Part shown: positions 17,391 through 26,991 of the stretch, piece by piece
Position numbering within the stretch: the stretch's first letter is position 1
Layout of the letters: the number at the start of each line of letters is the position of its first letter
Origin: G051903925 sp051903925
GTDB lineage: Bacteria > Pseudomonadota > Alphaproteobacteria > Zavarziniales > Zavarziniaceae
Direction of reading: 5' to 3'
Assembly: GCF_051903925.1 (NCBI RefSeq)
Contig: NZ_CP173678.1
Span: forward strand, 124,001 to 188,000
Length of the DNA stretch: 64,000 nt
Position numbers and translations under genes: made by a program
Notes under the pieces: model-generated
Told to the model about the DNA's origin: nothing
The model's input: the letters and a program-made list of their open reading frames with translations, nothing else
The model's database searches: none

Positions 17391-17816
17391 ATGTCTGGAT
17401 CTCTTCTTGCAGTCGACAATGACGAGCAGATTGCCAGACTGATTGCCTCCGTCGGCCGCGCGGCTGGGCTCGATGCAGAGTATCTGTGCCGGTCCAACCT
17501 CTTCCCCGCCGCCTACCGCCGCATCAGGCCTTCGATCATCACCCTGGAGATGGTCATGCGGGATCTTGAGGGGATCGAGATCATCCAGTGGCTGGCACGG
17601 CAGGGCGCGACAGCCCGAATCGTCATCATCAGCGGGGCGGACATCAACTACAGCCGTGCGGCGAAACTGCTGGGCGAAGCGATGGGCCTGTCATCCATCA
17701 CCATCATGCCGAAACCGCTCTCCCTCGCCGATCTTCGGCAGCAACTGGAGGAGCAGGAGCGAGCGTTCCGTCCTCTCCCGGGAACGCGCCCGCAACCCTG
17801 CTGCGCCATCCAGTAG
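17391..17816 (+). CDS. stand-alone receiver-domain protein with Glu at the phosphorylation site
   Basis: The 141-residue product is a CheY-like receiver domain without an output domain. The acidic pocket is present (D9 and D11 in VDNDE), as are the switch Ser (S81 in IISGAD) and the conserved Lys (K108 in MPKPLS). At the place of the phospho-acceptor Asp the sequence reads ITLEMVMRDLEG, with E53. Such proteins cannot be phosphorylated in the normal way and may mimic the active state. A strong GGAGGG precedes the ATG. No histidine kinase is adjacent. The C-terminus (about 125-141) is a Pro/Arg-rich tail. Confidence 0.82.
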   Translation: MSGSLLAVDNDEQIARLIASVGRAAGLDAEYLCRSNLFPAAYRRIRPSIITLEMVMRDLEGIEIIQWLARQGATARIVIISGADINYSRAAKLLGEAMGLSSITIMPKPLSLADLRQQLEEQERAFRPLPGTRPQPCCAIQ

Positions 17817-17876
17817 ACGGCCCAGATCAGCGCACCGGGCGGCGGGCAGACGTCCTGCAGGTCGGAAGGGAAGCGC

Positions 17877-17950
17877 TGGAGCGGGTGAAGGGAATCGAAC
17901 CCTCGTCGTAAGCTTGGGAAGCTTCTGCTCTACCATTGAGCTACACCCGC
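17877..17950 (-). tRNA. tRNA-Gly (CCC anticodon)
   Basis: The minus strand folds as a complete 74-base tRNA with encoded CCA. The acceptor arm is GCGGGTG paired with CACCCGC. The D-arm contains AGCTCAATGGTAGAGC. The anticodon loop TTCCCAA gives anticodon CCC. The T-arm carries GGTTCGATTCC, followed by TCCA. The anticodon reads GGG glycine codons. It does not overlap its neighbours and lies between the receiver-domain gene and the oxidase subunit gene. Confidence 0.95.
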
Positions 17951-18095
17951 GTGGCCCCAGGGGCAGCGCAGAGGCAATCCCTAGCACGGCCAGCGGCGCG
18001 CCGCCAAGGGGTCGACGCAACCGGCGGGCCCCGTCGACAAGCCCCCGCAATACGCATTCCACGAACCCTAGCAAAGCCGCTGCGGCGTGAACGGG

Positions 18096-18123
18096 TTGCG
18101 GGGCAGGCGACCTTTGTTATAGT
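18096..18123 (+). promoter_or_regulatory. sigma70-like promoter for the oxidase subunit IV gene
   Basis: TTGCGG (18096-18101) and TATAGT (18118-18123) are separated by 16 bases and stand 24 bases before the ATG at 18148. This is one of the few good -35/-10 pairs in the window. It is likely to drive the small oxidase gene and possibly the transhydrogenase genes beyond. Confidence 0.5.
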
Positions 18124-18147
18124 GCCGGCCGTTCCCGGGGGTTGACG

Positions 18148-18264
18148 ATGGCAATGGATATCCGCGCGCAGCAGCACACCTACAATGCGTTCATGGGCCT
18201 GACCAAGTGGGGCACCATCGGACTGCTGGTGCTGCTCGCACTCATGGCCTATTTCCTGGTCTGA
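18148..18264 (+). CDS. aa3-type cytochrome c oxidase subunit IV, 38 residues
   Basis: This very short gene encodes 38 residues. A hydrophilic start (MAMDIRAQQHTYNAFMGL) leads into TKWGTIGLLVLLALMAYFLV, a single membrane helix. This is the bacterial aa3-type oxidase subunit IV family (PF07835), a one-helix protein of the inner-membrane oxidase with no known catalytic residue. In alphaproteobacteria it is commonly found just before pntAA, as here, away from the main cox genes. A second in-frame ATG two codons later (18154) is an alternative start. Confidence 0.85.
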   Translation: MAMDIRAQQHTYNAFMGLTKWGTIGLLVLLALMAYFLV

Positions 18265-18272
18265 GCCTGTTT

Positions 18273-18303
18273 CCCGGTCCGGCGCCGATGGTGCCGGGCC
18301 GGG
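18273..18303. terminator. GC hairpin after the oxidase subunit IV gene
   Basis: CCCGGTCCGGC (18273-18283) pairs with GCCGGGCCGGG (18293-18303) as eleven pairs with one G-U and a nine-base loop, starting nine bases after the stop codon. No T-run follows, so termination may be partial and allow read-through into pntAA. The rest of 18304-18504 shows no gene. Confidence 0.4.
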
Positions 18304-18504
18304 CAGGACGCTTTCGGCGCCTGTGCCCGCGTGGCCTGTGCATCCGGCCCAACCGTTCGGGTCCGGAGCCTGGGCCATTGGGCGGTTGCCGGAATGGTCC
18401 CGAGCCGTCACGATCGTCGAGGCATGGTGCAGCAGGCGGCTGAGGCCCGGGGGCGCTGAACCCCCGCCCGGCCGCGTACAGGGGGAGGGAGCGGGGACAC
18501 GCAC

Positions 18505-19668
18505 ATGAAGATAGCCGTCCTCGTCGAACGCCGTCCGGGCGAGAAGCGCGTTGCCGCCTCGCCCGAAACGGTGAAGAAATTCAAGAGCCTCGGCGCCGAG
18601 GTCGTGGTCGAGACAGGGGCTGGCCTCCAGTCCTCGACGCCCGACCAGGCCTATGCCGATGCGGGCGCCACGATCGCCCCCGATGCCGCGTCCGCCCTGA
18701 GCGGTGCCGACATCGTGCTCAAGATCAACCGGCCGCTGCGGGCGGGCGAAGGCGCGATCGACGAGCTTTCGCTGATTCCGCGCGGCGCCGTGCTGGTCGC
18801 GGGCCTGACGCCCTATGTCGACCAGGAAGGCCTGTCGGCCTATGCCGCGGCGGGGATCCAGGCCTTTGCCATGGAACTGATGCCGCGCATCAGCCGGGCC
18901 CAGTCGATGGACATCCTGTCGTCCCAGGCGAGCCTGTCGGGGTACCGCGCCGTGATCGACGCGGCGGCCGTGTTCTCGCGTGCCATGCCGATGATGATGA
19001 CGGCGGCCGGCACGATCGCGCCGGCGCGCGTCCTGGTCATGGGCGTGGGTGTTGCCGGCCTTCAGGCGATCGCCACGGCCAAGCGCCTGGGCGCCATCGT
19101 CTCGGCCACCGACGTGCGCCCCGCCACCAAGGAACAGGTGGAGAGCCTGGGCGGCACGTTCATCGCCGTGATGGACGAGGAATTCGCCCAGGCCCAGACC
19201 GCCGGCGGCTATGCCAAGGAAATGTCGCCCGAATACCAGGCGAAGCAGGCGGCCCTGACCGCGGAGACGATCAAGAAGCAGGACATCGTCATCACCACCG
19301 CGCTGATCCCGGGACGCAAGGCGCCGACCCTGGTCACCGAGGAGATGGTGGCGACGATGAAGCCCGGCTCCGTGATCGTCGACCTGGCGGTGGAGCAGGG
19401 CGGCAACTGCCCCCTGTCGCGCGTGGGCGAGATCGTGGTGACGCCCAATGGCGTCAACATCGTGGGCCATGCCAACGTGCCCAGCCGCACCGCGGTCGAC
19501 AGCTCGTCCCAGTTCGCCAAGAACCTGTTCAACTTCCTGTCGCCCTTCATGAACAAGGAGACGAAGAAGCTGGACATCAAGTGGGATGACGAACTGGTCG
19601 TCGGCACCCTGCTGACCAAGGATGGCAGCATCGTGCATGCCAACTTCCAGCCCAAGCCGGCAAGCTGA
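18505..19668 (+). CDS. pntAA: NAD(P) transhydrogenase subunit alpha 1
   Basis: The 387-residue soluble NAD(H)-binding domain I of the proton-translocating transhydrogenase begins MKIAVLVERRPGEKRVAASP, the family signature. It has the Rossmann motif VMGVGVAGLQAIATAKRLGA (about 174-193) and the mobile-loop/hinge region with GYAKEMSPEY. It transfers hydride between NADH and NADP+ at the membrane together with the products of the next two genes. The split into three polypeptides is the Rhodospirillum-type arrangement. GGGGGAGGGAG upstream is a strong ribosome-binding site. Confidence 0.96.
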   Translation: MKIAVLVERRPGEKRVAASPETVKKFKSLGAEVVVETGAGLQSSTPDQAYADAGATIAPDAASALSGADIVLKINRPLRAGEGAIDELSLIPRGAVLVAGLTPYVDQEGLSAYAAAGIQAFAMELMPRISRAQSMDILSSQASLSGYRAVIDAAAVFSRAMPMMMTAAGTIAPARVLVMGVGVAGLQAIATAKRLGAIVSATDVRPATKEQVESLGGTFIAVMDEEFAQAQTAGGYAKEMSPEYQAKQAALTAETIKKQDIVITTALIPGRKAPTLVTEEMVATMKPGSVIVDLAVEQGGNCPLSRVGEIVVTPNGVNIVGHANVPSRTAVDSSSQFAKNLFNFLSPFMNKETKKLDIKWDDELVVGTLLTKDGSIVHANFQPKPAS

Positions 19669-19679
19669 GGAACGCCCAG

Positions 19680-20000
19680 ATGGAAGCGATCGATCCGTTC
19701 ATCTTTCGCCTGGCGATCTTCGTCCTGGCGATCTTTGTCGGCTATTACGTCGTGTGGAGCGTCACGCCGGCGCTGCACACGCCCCTGATGGCCGTGACCA
19801 ATGCCATTTCCAGCGTCATCATCGTGGGTGCCCTGCTGGCGGTCGGAACCGGCACGCCGGTCGATCCCGCCCTGCACGACGATGCCGCGACGTCGCAATG
19901 GCTGGGGTTCGTTGCCGTCATCCTTGCCGCGGTGAACATCTTCGGTGGCTTTGCCGTCACCCACAGGATGCTCGCCATGTACAAGAAGAAAGAGCGCTAA
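19680..20000 (+). CDS. pntAB: NAD(P) transhydrogenase subunit alpha 2
   Basis: The 106-residue membrane protein has three predicted helices, about 8-28, 35-57 and 78-98, with the conserved HTPLMAVTNAISSVIIVGA in the middle. This is the membrane part that is fused to domain I in E. coli PntA. With PntB it forms the proton channel. It begins 11 bases after pntAA, and pntB follows after a 56-base spacer, so the three form one operon. Confidence 0.95.
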   Translation: MEAIDPFIFRLAIFVLAIFVGYYVVWSVTPALHTPLMAVTNAISSVIIVGALLAVGTGTPVDPALHDDAATSQWLGFVAVILAAVNIFGGFAVTHRMLAMYKKKER

Positions 20001-20056
20001 ACGCTCGGCCTCGGCGCGTCGCTCAAGAAACGCGCCTGACCTAAAGGGGGACAATC

Positions 20057-21469
20057 GTGTCGGCCAATCTTTCGGCGCTTCTCTACCTTGCGTCCGGTAT
20101 CTTCTTCATCCTGGCGTTGCGGGGACTGTCGTCGCCCGAGACCAGCCGCCAGGGCAACATGTTCGGCATGGTGGGCATGGGCATCGCCATGGTCACCACC
20201 GTGCTGGCGCCCAATGTTCTGGCCGCGGGCTTTGGCGCCTATGGCCTGATCATCCTGGCGCTGGCGATCGGCGGCGGTGCCGGCTATGTCACGGCGCAGC
20301 GGATCAAGATGACCGCGATGCCGCAGCTCGTCGCCTTCTTCCACTCGCTGGTCGGCATGGCCGCGGTGCTGGTGGCGGCGGCGGCGCTGTACCTGCCCCA
20401 GGCCTTTGGCATCTATGACCCGGTCGAGCAGCACATCCGGCCGCACAGCCTGATCGAGATGGGGCTGGGCGTGGTCATTGGCGCCATCACCTTCTCGGGC
20501 TCCGTTGTCGCCTTCGCCAAGCTGCAGGGCCTGGTGTCCGGTGCGCCGGTGACCTTCCCGAACCAGCACAAGATCAATCTGGGCGTCGGCGTGGTCATCC
20601 TGGTCCTGATGATCGCGTTCTGCTTCACCGAGAGCCATGCGCTGTTCTGGATCATGACGATCCTGGCCTTTGCCATCGGCTTCATGATCATCATCCCGAT
20701 CGGCGGCGCGGACATGCCGGTGGTCGTGTCGATGCTGAACTCGTACTCGGGCTGGGCGGCGGCCGGCATCGGCTTCACGCTGGAAAACACGGCGCTGATC
20801 ATCACGGGCGCGCTGGTCGGCTCGTCCGGCGCCATCCTGTCCTACATCATGTGCAAGGGGATGAACCGGTCCCTGTTCAACGTGATCCTGGGCGGCTTCG
20901 GCTCCGACACCAGCGCCGCCGCCGCCGGGGGCCATGTCGAGCAGCGCCCGGTCAAGCGCGGCAGTGCCGACGATGCGGCCTTCATCATGAAGAACGCGGG
21001 CTCGGTCATCATCGTGCCGGGCTATGGCATGGCGGTGTCGCAGGCACAGCACGCGCTGCGCGAGATGGCCGACAAGCTGAAGGAAGAGGGCGTCAAGGTG
21101 TCCTACGCCATCCATCCGGTGGCGGGCCGCATGCCCGGGCACATGAACGTGCTGCTGGCCGAAGCGAACGTCCCCTATGACGAGGTGTTCGAGCTGGAGG
21201 ACATCAACTCCGCCTTCTCGACCGCCGACGTTGCCTTCGTCATCGGCGCCAACGACGTGACCAACCCCGCGGCCAAGACCGATCCGAAGAGCCCGATCTT
21301 CGGCATGCCGATCCTGGACGTGGAAAAGGCCCGCACGGTGCTGTTCGTGAAGCGCGGCATGGCGTCCGGCTATGCCGGCGTCGAGAACGAGCTGTTCTTC
21401 CGCGACAACACGATGATGCTGTTCGGCGACGCCAAGAAGATGGTCGAGGAGATCGTGAAGGGCCTCTGA
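20057..21469 (+). CDS. pntB: NAD(P) transhydrogenase subunit beta
   Basis: The 470-residue subunit has an N-terminal membrane domain with about nine helices (residues 1-260) and a C-terminal NADP(H)-binding domain III. Domain III shows VIIVPGYGMAVSQAQHALRE, the inverted Rossmann motif, and GRMPGHMNVLLAEANVPYD. The KRGMASGYAGVENELF segment near the end is invariant in the family. The enzyme makes NADPH using the proton motive force. The gene ends 28 bases before a strong intrinsic terminator. Confidence 0.97.
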   Translation: MSANLSALLYLASGIFFILALRGLSSPETSRQGNMFGMVGMGIAMVTTVLAPNVLAAGFGAYGLIILALAIGGGAGYVTAQRIKMTAMPQLVAFFHSLVGMAAVLVAAAALYLPQAFGIYDPVEQHIRPHSLIEMGLGVVIGAITFSGSVVAFAKLQGLVSGAPVTFPNQHKINLGVGVVILVLMIAFCFTESHALFWIMTILAFAIGFMIIIPIGGADMPVVVSMLNSYSGWAAAGIGFTLENTALIITGALVGSSGAILSYIMCKGMNRSLFNVILGGFGSDTSAAAAGGHVEQRPVKRGSADDAAFIMKNAGSVIIVPGYGMAVSQAQHALREMADKLKEEGVKVSYAIHPVAGRMPGHMNVLLAEANVPYDEVFELEDINSAFSTADVAFVIGANDVTNPAAKTDPKSPIFGMPILDVEKARTVLFVKRGMASGYAGVENELFFRDNTMMLFGDAKKMVEEIVKGL

Positions 21470-21497
21470 GGCGCGGTCCCCTCCCCGGTCAGTCGAC

Positions 21498-21533
21498 GGC
21501 CCGCAACCACCCGGTTGCGGGCCGTTCTTCTTT
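21498..21533 (+). terminator. Rho-independent terminator of the pnt operon
   Basis: GGCCCGCAACC (21498-21508) and GGTTGCGGGCC (21513-21523) form a perfect eleven-pair stem with an ACCC loop, followed by the T-rich GTTCTTCTTT. It lies directly after pntB and before the sigma-factor promoter. Confidence 0.92.
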
Positions 21534-21564
21534 GGGCCTGCGTTTCCAGCGTGGCGCGGCGCCT

Positions 21565-21590
21565 GTAACCTTGAGCGGCGATGACGCGAA
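21565..21590 (+). promoter_or_regulatory. SigF-type ECF promoter, GTAACC-N16-CGAA
   Basis: GTAACC (21565-21570) and CGAA (21587-21590) are separated by exactly 16 bases. This matches the consensus I recall for promoters read by Caulobacter SigF. It stands directly before the gene for a SigF-like factor, so the factor probably activates its own operon. The predicted transcript would begin near 21597, which rules out the ATG at 21592 when this promoter is used. Confidence 0.7.
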
Positions 21591-21609
21591 CATGGGATCA
21601 GGCATGCCC

Positions 21610-22143
21610 ATGCAGATCGGCGAGAACGAGCTGAAGGCCTGGATGGTCCAGGGTCTGGCCGGCGACGCCGCGGCCCATCGCGCCCTGCTGTCGGCGCTGG
21701 CGCCGCTGCTGCGCGGTTACTTCGCAAGGCGCATGGGTGCCGGTGCCGCCGATGTCGAGGACCTGGTGCAGGATACGCTGATCGCCATACACAGCCGGCG
21801 CATGACCTATGACCCGGACCGTCCATTCACGGTCTGGGCCTATGCCATCGCCCGCTACAAGTGGATCGACAGCCTGCGCCGGCGCCGCCGGCACGTTCCC
21901 CTGGAGGGCCTGGAAGAGGTCCTGCCGGGCGCGGAGTTCGAGGCCGCGAGCGGCGCCCGCATGGATATCGAGCGCCTGCTGGCCACCCTGCCGCCCAAGC
22001 AGGCCGGCGCCATCCGCGCGACCCGGATCGAAGGCCTCAGCGTTGCCGAGGCCGCCGCCGCCGCGGGTCTCAGCGAACCCGACATCAAGGTCTCGGTCCA
22101 TCGCGGGCTGAAGTCGCTGGCCGCACGGCTGAAGGGGCGCTAG
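21610..22143 (+). CDS. ECF sigma factor, SigF-like
   Basis: The product has about 177 residues with sigma region 2 (VEDLVQDTLIAIHSRRMTYDP, then PFTVWAYAIARYKWIDSLRRR) and region 4 (LPPKQAGAIRATRIEGLSVAEAA and SEPDIKVSVHRGLKSL). YAIARYKWIDSLRR is the DNA-binding part of region 2. Starts at 21592 and 21604 are also in frame; 21610 is preferred because it has AGG seven bases upstream and lies beyond the predicted transcript start. The next gene is the matching membrane anti-sigma factor, three bases away. In Caulobacter the SigF pair responds to heavy metals such as chromate and cadmium. Confidence 0.9.
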   Translation: MQIGENELKAWMVQGLAGDAAAHRALLSALAPLLRGYFARRMGAGAADVEDLVQDTLIAIHSRRMTYDPDRPFTVWAYAIARYKWIDSLRRRRRHVPLEGLEEVLPGAEFEAASGARMDIERLLATLPPKQAGAIRATRIEGLSVAEAAAAAGLSEPDIKVSVHRGLKSLAARLKGR

Positions 22144-22146
22144 GCG

Positions 22147-22788
22147 GTGCGGACGGAGGACCTGATCGACCGCCTTGCCACTGGCCTTGCCCCCATCCCC
22201 GCATTGGCCGTGGAGCGGCGGCTGGCCCTGGGGATGGCGATGGGCGGTGCGGCCAGCATCCTGGCGATCGTTGCGCTGTACGGCCTGCGGGCCGACCTGG
22301 CGCAGGCCGTCACGGTGCCCTCGTTCTGGCTGAAAGTGCTCTACAGCCTGGCGCTCTGCCTCAGCGCCGGCCTGCTGATGCGCGTCCTGGCGCGGCCCGA
22401 TGCGACCCCGGGATGGCTGCCCTGGCTGCCCCTGGCGCCGGTCGCGCTCATGGCGGTCCTGGCCGTGCTGGAACTGGCGGCAAGCCCGCGGGCCGATTGG
22501 CCGCGCCTGGCGCTGGGCCACAGCTGGACGGCGTGCCCCTGGCGCGTCCTGGCGCTGTCCGTGCCGATCCAACTGGGCCTAATCTGGGCCTTCCGTCGCC
22601 TGGCGCCGGCACGACCGAGGGTCGCGGGCGCCGCGGCGGGCCTGACGGCCGGCGGCCTGGCGGCCGCGATATACTGCCTGGTCTGCACCGAGACGGCGGC
22701 CACCTTTGTCGTCGTCTGGTATTCCGCAGGGATCGCCCTGTCTGCCCTGCTGGGTGCGCTGTGGGGACCGCGCCTGCTGCGCTGGTAG
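22147..22788 (+). CDS. NrsF-like (DUF1109) membrane anti-sigma factor
   Basis: The 213-residue inner-membrane protein has six hydrophobic segments, at about 28-48, 62-80, 92-112, 134-150, 160-182 and 186-206. It begins with a short cytoplasmic MRTEDLIDRLATGLAPIP, typical of DUF1109. Cysteines stand at 71, 130 (TACPW), 177 and 180 (CLVCTE). The C130 and C180 positions match those reported as essential for stress sensing in Caulobacter NrsF, as I recall. It should hold the sigma factor at the membrane until a stress signal releases it. GTG start, three bases after the sigma gene. Confidence 0.88.
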   Translation: MRTEDLIDRLATGLAPIPALAVERRLALGMAMGGAASILAIVALYGLRADLAQAVTVPSFWLKVLYSLALCLSAGLLMRVLARPDATPGWLPWLPLAPVALMAVLAVLELAASPRADWPRLALGHSWTACPWRVLALSVPIQLGLIWAFRRLAPARPRVAGAAAGLTAGGLAAAIYCLVCTETAATFVVVWYSAGIALSALLGALWGPRLLRW

Positions 22789-22924
22789 CGGAGCGAGCAC
22801 GCGTCGCGGCGGGCGCCTGCGCACCGGATTTGAACGGCCGGTTTTCACTGCCCCATGTTTTCGATGGAAATTGAGACGTCAGTTCCGTAAAACGGAGCCC
22901 GAAAGTCATGTGACAGGGACCGAA

Positions 22925-24745
<1,821 letters not shown>

Positions 24746-24766
24746 GGCCTCGGACCTCTCGGACCA

Positions 24767-24870
24767 TCTCATCCTGAGGCGCGGAGCGAAGCGTAGCGTC
24801 GACGGATGGGCCGCCGCAGCGCCGGTTGCCCATCCGTCGAGGTGCCTTTGGGGCACCTCGACGGATGGGG
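24767..24870. repeat. CTCATCCTGAGG-type palindrome, copy 3, with compensatory changes
   Basis: The left part is CTCATCCTGAGG then CGTCGACGGATGGG. The right part is CCCATCCGTCGAGGTGCC and GGCACCTCGACGGATGGG. Copies 1 and 4 have CGAAGGATG paired with CATCCTTCG, but this copy has CGACGGATG paired with CATCCGTCG. Both arms have changed together, so the stem is preserved. The far-right outer arm is replaced by a second inner arm. It fills the spacer between the monooxygenase and acyl-CoA synthetase genes. Confidence 0.78.
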
Positions 24871-25015
24871 TCGTCAGAGTCGAGAAATTCACCTATTGCA
24901 GGTCAGGCAACGCCGCCGTCCTGTCCCTGTCGCCTTGCGGTGGCGCATTCCCCCTGTACCCTTGGGCGTTCAGACGCGGGCGGCAGACCCGCGATAGGCC
25001 CGAGGGGATGCGCAG

Positions 25016-26551
25016 ATGCCAGGTTCACTGCCCTATTACGACTGGGTCGCCCACCATGCGGGCCGCCGGCCGCACAAGCTGGCGATCCACGACCTGGCGG
25101 TCGACCGCCACCTGACCTATGCCGAGCTCAATGCCCGTGCCTGCCGCTTGGCCAGCCATCTCCAGGCACTGGGCCTGGGCAAGGGCGACCGCGTCGCCCT
25201 GCTGGCGCAGAACGGACCTGAGTATTTCGACCTGCAGTTCGCCTGCGGCAAGATCGGCGTCGTCATGCTGCCGCTCAACTGGCGCCTGACCGCGCCGGAA
25301 CTGACCTACATCCTGGGCGATGCCAGCCCCCGCGTCCTGATCCACGATACCGGGTTCGGCGAGACGGTGGCGGCGATCCTGGAGCAGGTGGCCATCCCCC
25401 ATGTCCTGGAGATCGAGCCCGGCAGCGCCACCAGCTCCTACGAACGGGCGCTGGCTCAGGCCGGCGAGGCACCCACGCTCGCCGCGCTGACGCATGACGA
25501 CCTGTCGACCATCATGTACACCTCGGGTACGACCGGGCACCCCAAGGGTGCCATGATCACCCATGGCATGACCTTCTGGAACATCGTCAATCTGGGCTTT
25601 CCCGCGCGGATCACGCCAGAGACGGTGCATCTGGTGTTCCTGCCGCTGTTCCACACCGGCGGCCTCAACTGCTATTCGAACCCGGTTCTGCACGCGGGCG
25701 GGACGTTGCGCATCATGCGCAGCTTCGATCCCGGCCAGGCACTGGCTCTGATCGGCGACGCCAGCCTGGGCATCACCCACATTTTCGGCGTGCCGGCGCC
25801 CTATCTGTTCATGCAGCAGCACCCGCTGTTCAACGAGGTCGACCTGAGCCGGCTGAAGGCGGCGGGCGTCGGCGGCGCGCCCAGCCCGGTGCCGATGCTG
25901 GAAGTGTGGGCCGAACGCGGCGTGCCCCTGATGCAGGGCTATGGCATGACCGAGACCAGCCCCAGCGTCACCGCCCTGGATCCGGAGGATGCGGTGCGCA
26001 AGGTGGGCAGCGCCGGCAAGCCGCTGATGCACCAGGAGGTGCGCATCGTCGACGCGGAGAACAGTCCGGTCCCCGTGGGCGTCATGGGCGAGTTGCAGAC
26101 CCGCGGGCCACACGTGACGCCCGGCTACTGGAACAAGCCCGAGGCGACGGCCAATAGCTTCGTCGACGGCTGGCTCAAGACGGGGGATGCCGCACGCTGG
26201 GACGAGGACGGCTTCATCTACATCGTCGACCGCTGGAAGGACATGTACATCTCGGGTGGCGAGAACGTCTACCCGGCGGAGGTGGAGACGGTGATCCACC
26301 GCCTGTCCTCGGTTTCGGAAGCCGCGATCATCGGCATTCCGGACGAACGCTGGGGCGAGGTGGGGGCAGCCTTCGTCGTCGTGCGGGAGGGGGCCAACCT
26401 GACCGAAGCCGCGATCCTGGAGCACTGCCGCCAGAACCTGGCGCGCTACAAGATGCCCCGCGCCGTGCGCTTCATCGACGCCATGCCCCGCAACGCCTCG
26501 GGCAAGATCCTGAAGCGCGAACTCCGCCTGCGCTGGGCCGACGAGGGGTAG
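25016..26551 (+). CDS. acyl-CoA synthetase (AMP-forming, FadD-like)
   Basis: The 511-residue ANL-superfamily ligase activates a carboxylic acid as an acyl-AMP and then an acyl-CoA. The P-loop YTSGTTGHPKGAM begins at 168, the aromatic motif is MQGYGMTETSP, the hinge is YIVDRWKDMYISGGENVYP, and the C-terminal catalytic Lys is in NASGKILKREL. The size fits medium/long-chain or aromatic acid ligases. It follows the BVMO in the same direction, across a palindromic repeat, so co-regulation is possible but not shown. Confidence 0.92.
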   Translation: MPGSLPYYDWVAHHAGRRPHKLAIHDLAVDRHLTYAELNARACRLASHLQALGLGKGDRVALLAQNGPEYFDLQFACGKIGVVMLPLNWRLTAPELTYILGDASPRVLIHDTGFGETVAAILEQVAIPHVLEIEPGSATSSYERALAQAGEAPTLAALTHDDLSTIMYTSGTTGHPKGAMITHGMTFWNIVNLGFPARITPETVHLVFLPLFHTGGLNCYSNPVLHAGGTLRIMRSFDPGQALALIGDASLGITHIFGVPAPYLFMQQHPLFNEVDLSRLKAAGVGGAPSPVPMLEVWAERGVPLMQGYGMTETSPSVTALDPEDAVRKVGSAGKPLMHQEVRIVDAENSPVPVGVMGELQTRGPHVTPGYWNKPEATANSFVDGWLKTGDAARWDEDGFIYIVDRWKDMYISGGENVYPAEVETVIHRLSSVSEAAIIGIPDERWGEVGAAFVVVREGANLTEAAILEHCRQNLARYKMPRAVRFIDAMPRNASGKILKRELRLRWADEG

Positions 26552-26573
26552 GCGCGGCCCCAAATCAAGAACG

Positions 26574-26676
26574 CCCTCATCCTGAGGTGCGAAGCGAAGC
26601 GGAGCCTCGAAGGATGGGCAGCCGGTGCACCGCTGGCCCATCCTTCGAGGCCCCTTCGGGGCACCTCAGGATGAGG
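26574..26676. repeat. CTCATCCTGAGG-type paired palindrome, copy 4
   Basis: CCTCATCCTGAGGTGC and GCACCTCAGGATGAGG are the outer arms. CCTCGAAGGATGGGC and GCCCATCCTTCGAGG-like strings form the inner arms around CCGGTGCACCG. The element lies between two convergent genes and is nearly a full-length perfect stem, so it can also act as a bidirectional transcription stop. Confidence 0.82.
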
Positions 26677-26685
26677 AGGAGAAAA

Positions 26686-26964
26686 TCAGGTTGAAGCCCG
26701 GCCATAGCGGATGGCGGCGCGGGTGCGGGCCTTGGCGGCTTCTGCCGTGCGGTCGCGGGGCGGGGCCGTGGTTTCAAGGTCTGCGAGCAGGCGCATGGCG
26801 GCGGCATGGACCTGGTCCACGCCGCGGACAAAGGCCGCCTCGTTCGCCTGGGACGGCTTGTTGTAGCCGCTCAGCTTGCGCACGAACTGGAGGGCCGCGG
26901 CGCGCACCTCGTCCTCGCTGGCGGGGGGCGCGAAGTTGAACAGGGTGCGGATGCTGCGGCACAT
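26686..26964 (-). CDS. DUF2277 family protein
   Basis: The 92-residue product has the DUF2277 pattern: MCRSIRTLFNFAPPASEDEV at the start, AALQFVRKLSGYNKPSQANE in the middle, then an AFVRGVDQVHAAAMRLLADL helix. These are small soluble helical proteins with no known reaction. The family start is MCRxI, so the ATG at 26964 is secure. It follows the Mla-type transport genes on the same strand after 27 bases but is probably a passenger. Confidence 0.87.
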   Translation of the reverse strand: MCRSIRTLFNFAPPASEDEVRAAALQFVRKLSGYNKPSQANEAAFVRGVDQVHAAAMRLLADLETTAPPRDRTAEAAKARTRAAIRYGRAST

Positions 26965-26991
26965 GGCGACCGGCTCCTTTCCGGCAGGATC

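Noticed and set aside
22860..22890. TTGAGACGTCAGTTCC before the BVMO gene as another copy of the shared palindrome
   Set aside because: Two mismatches and different spacing; too degenerate to claim.
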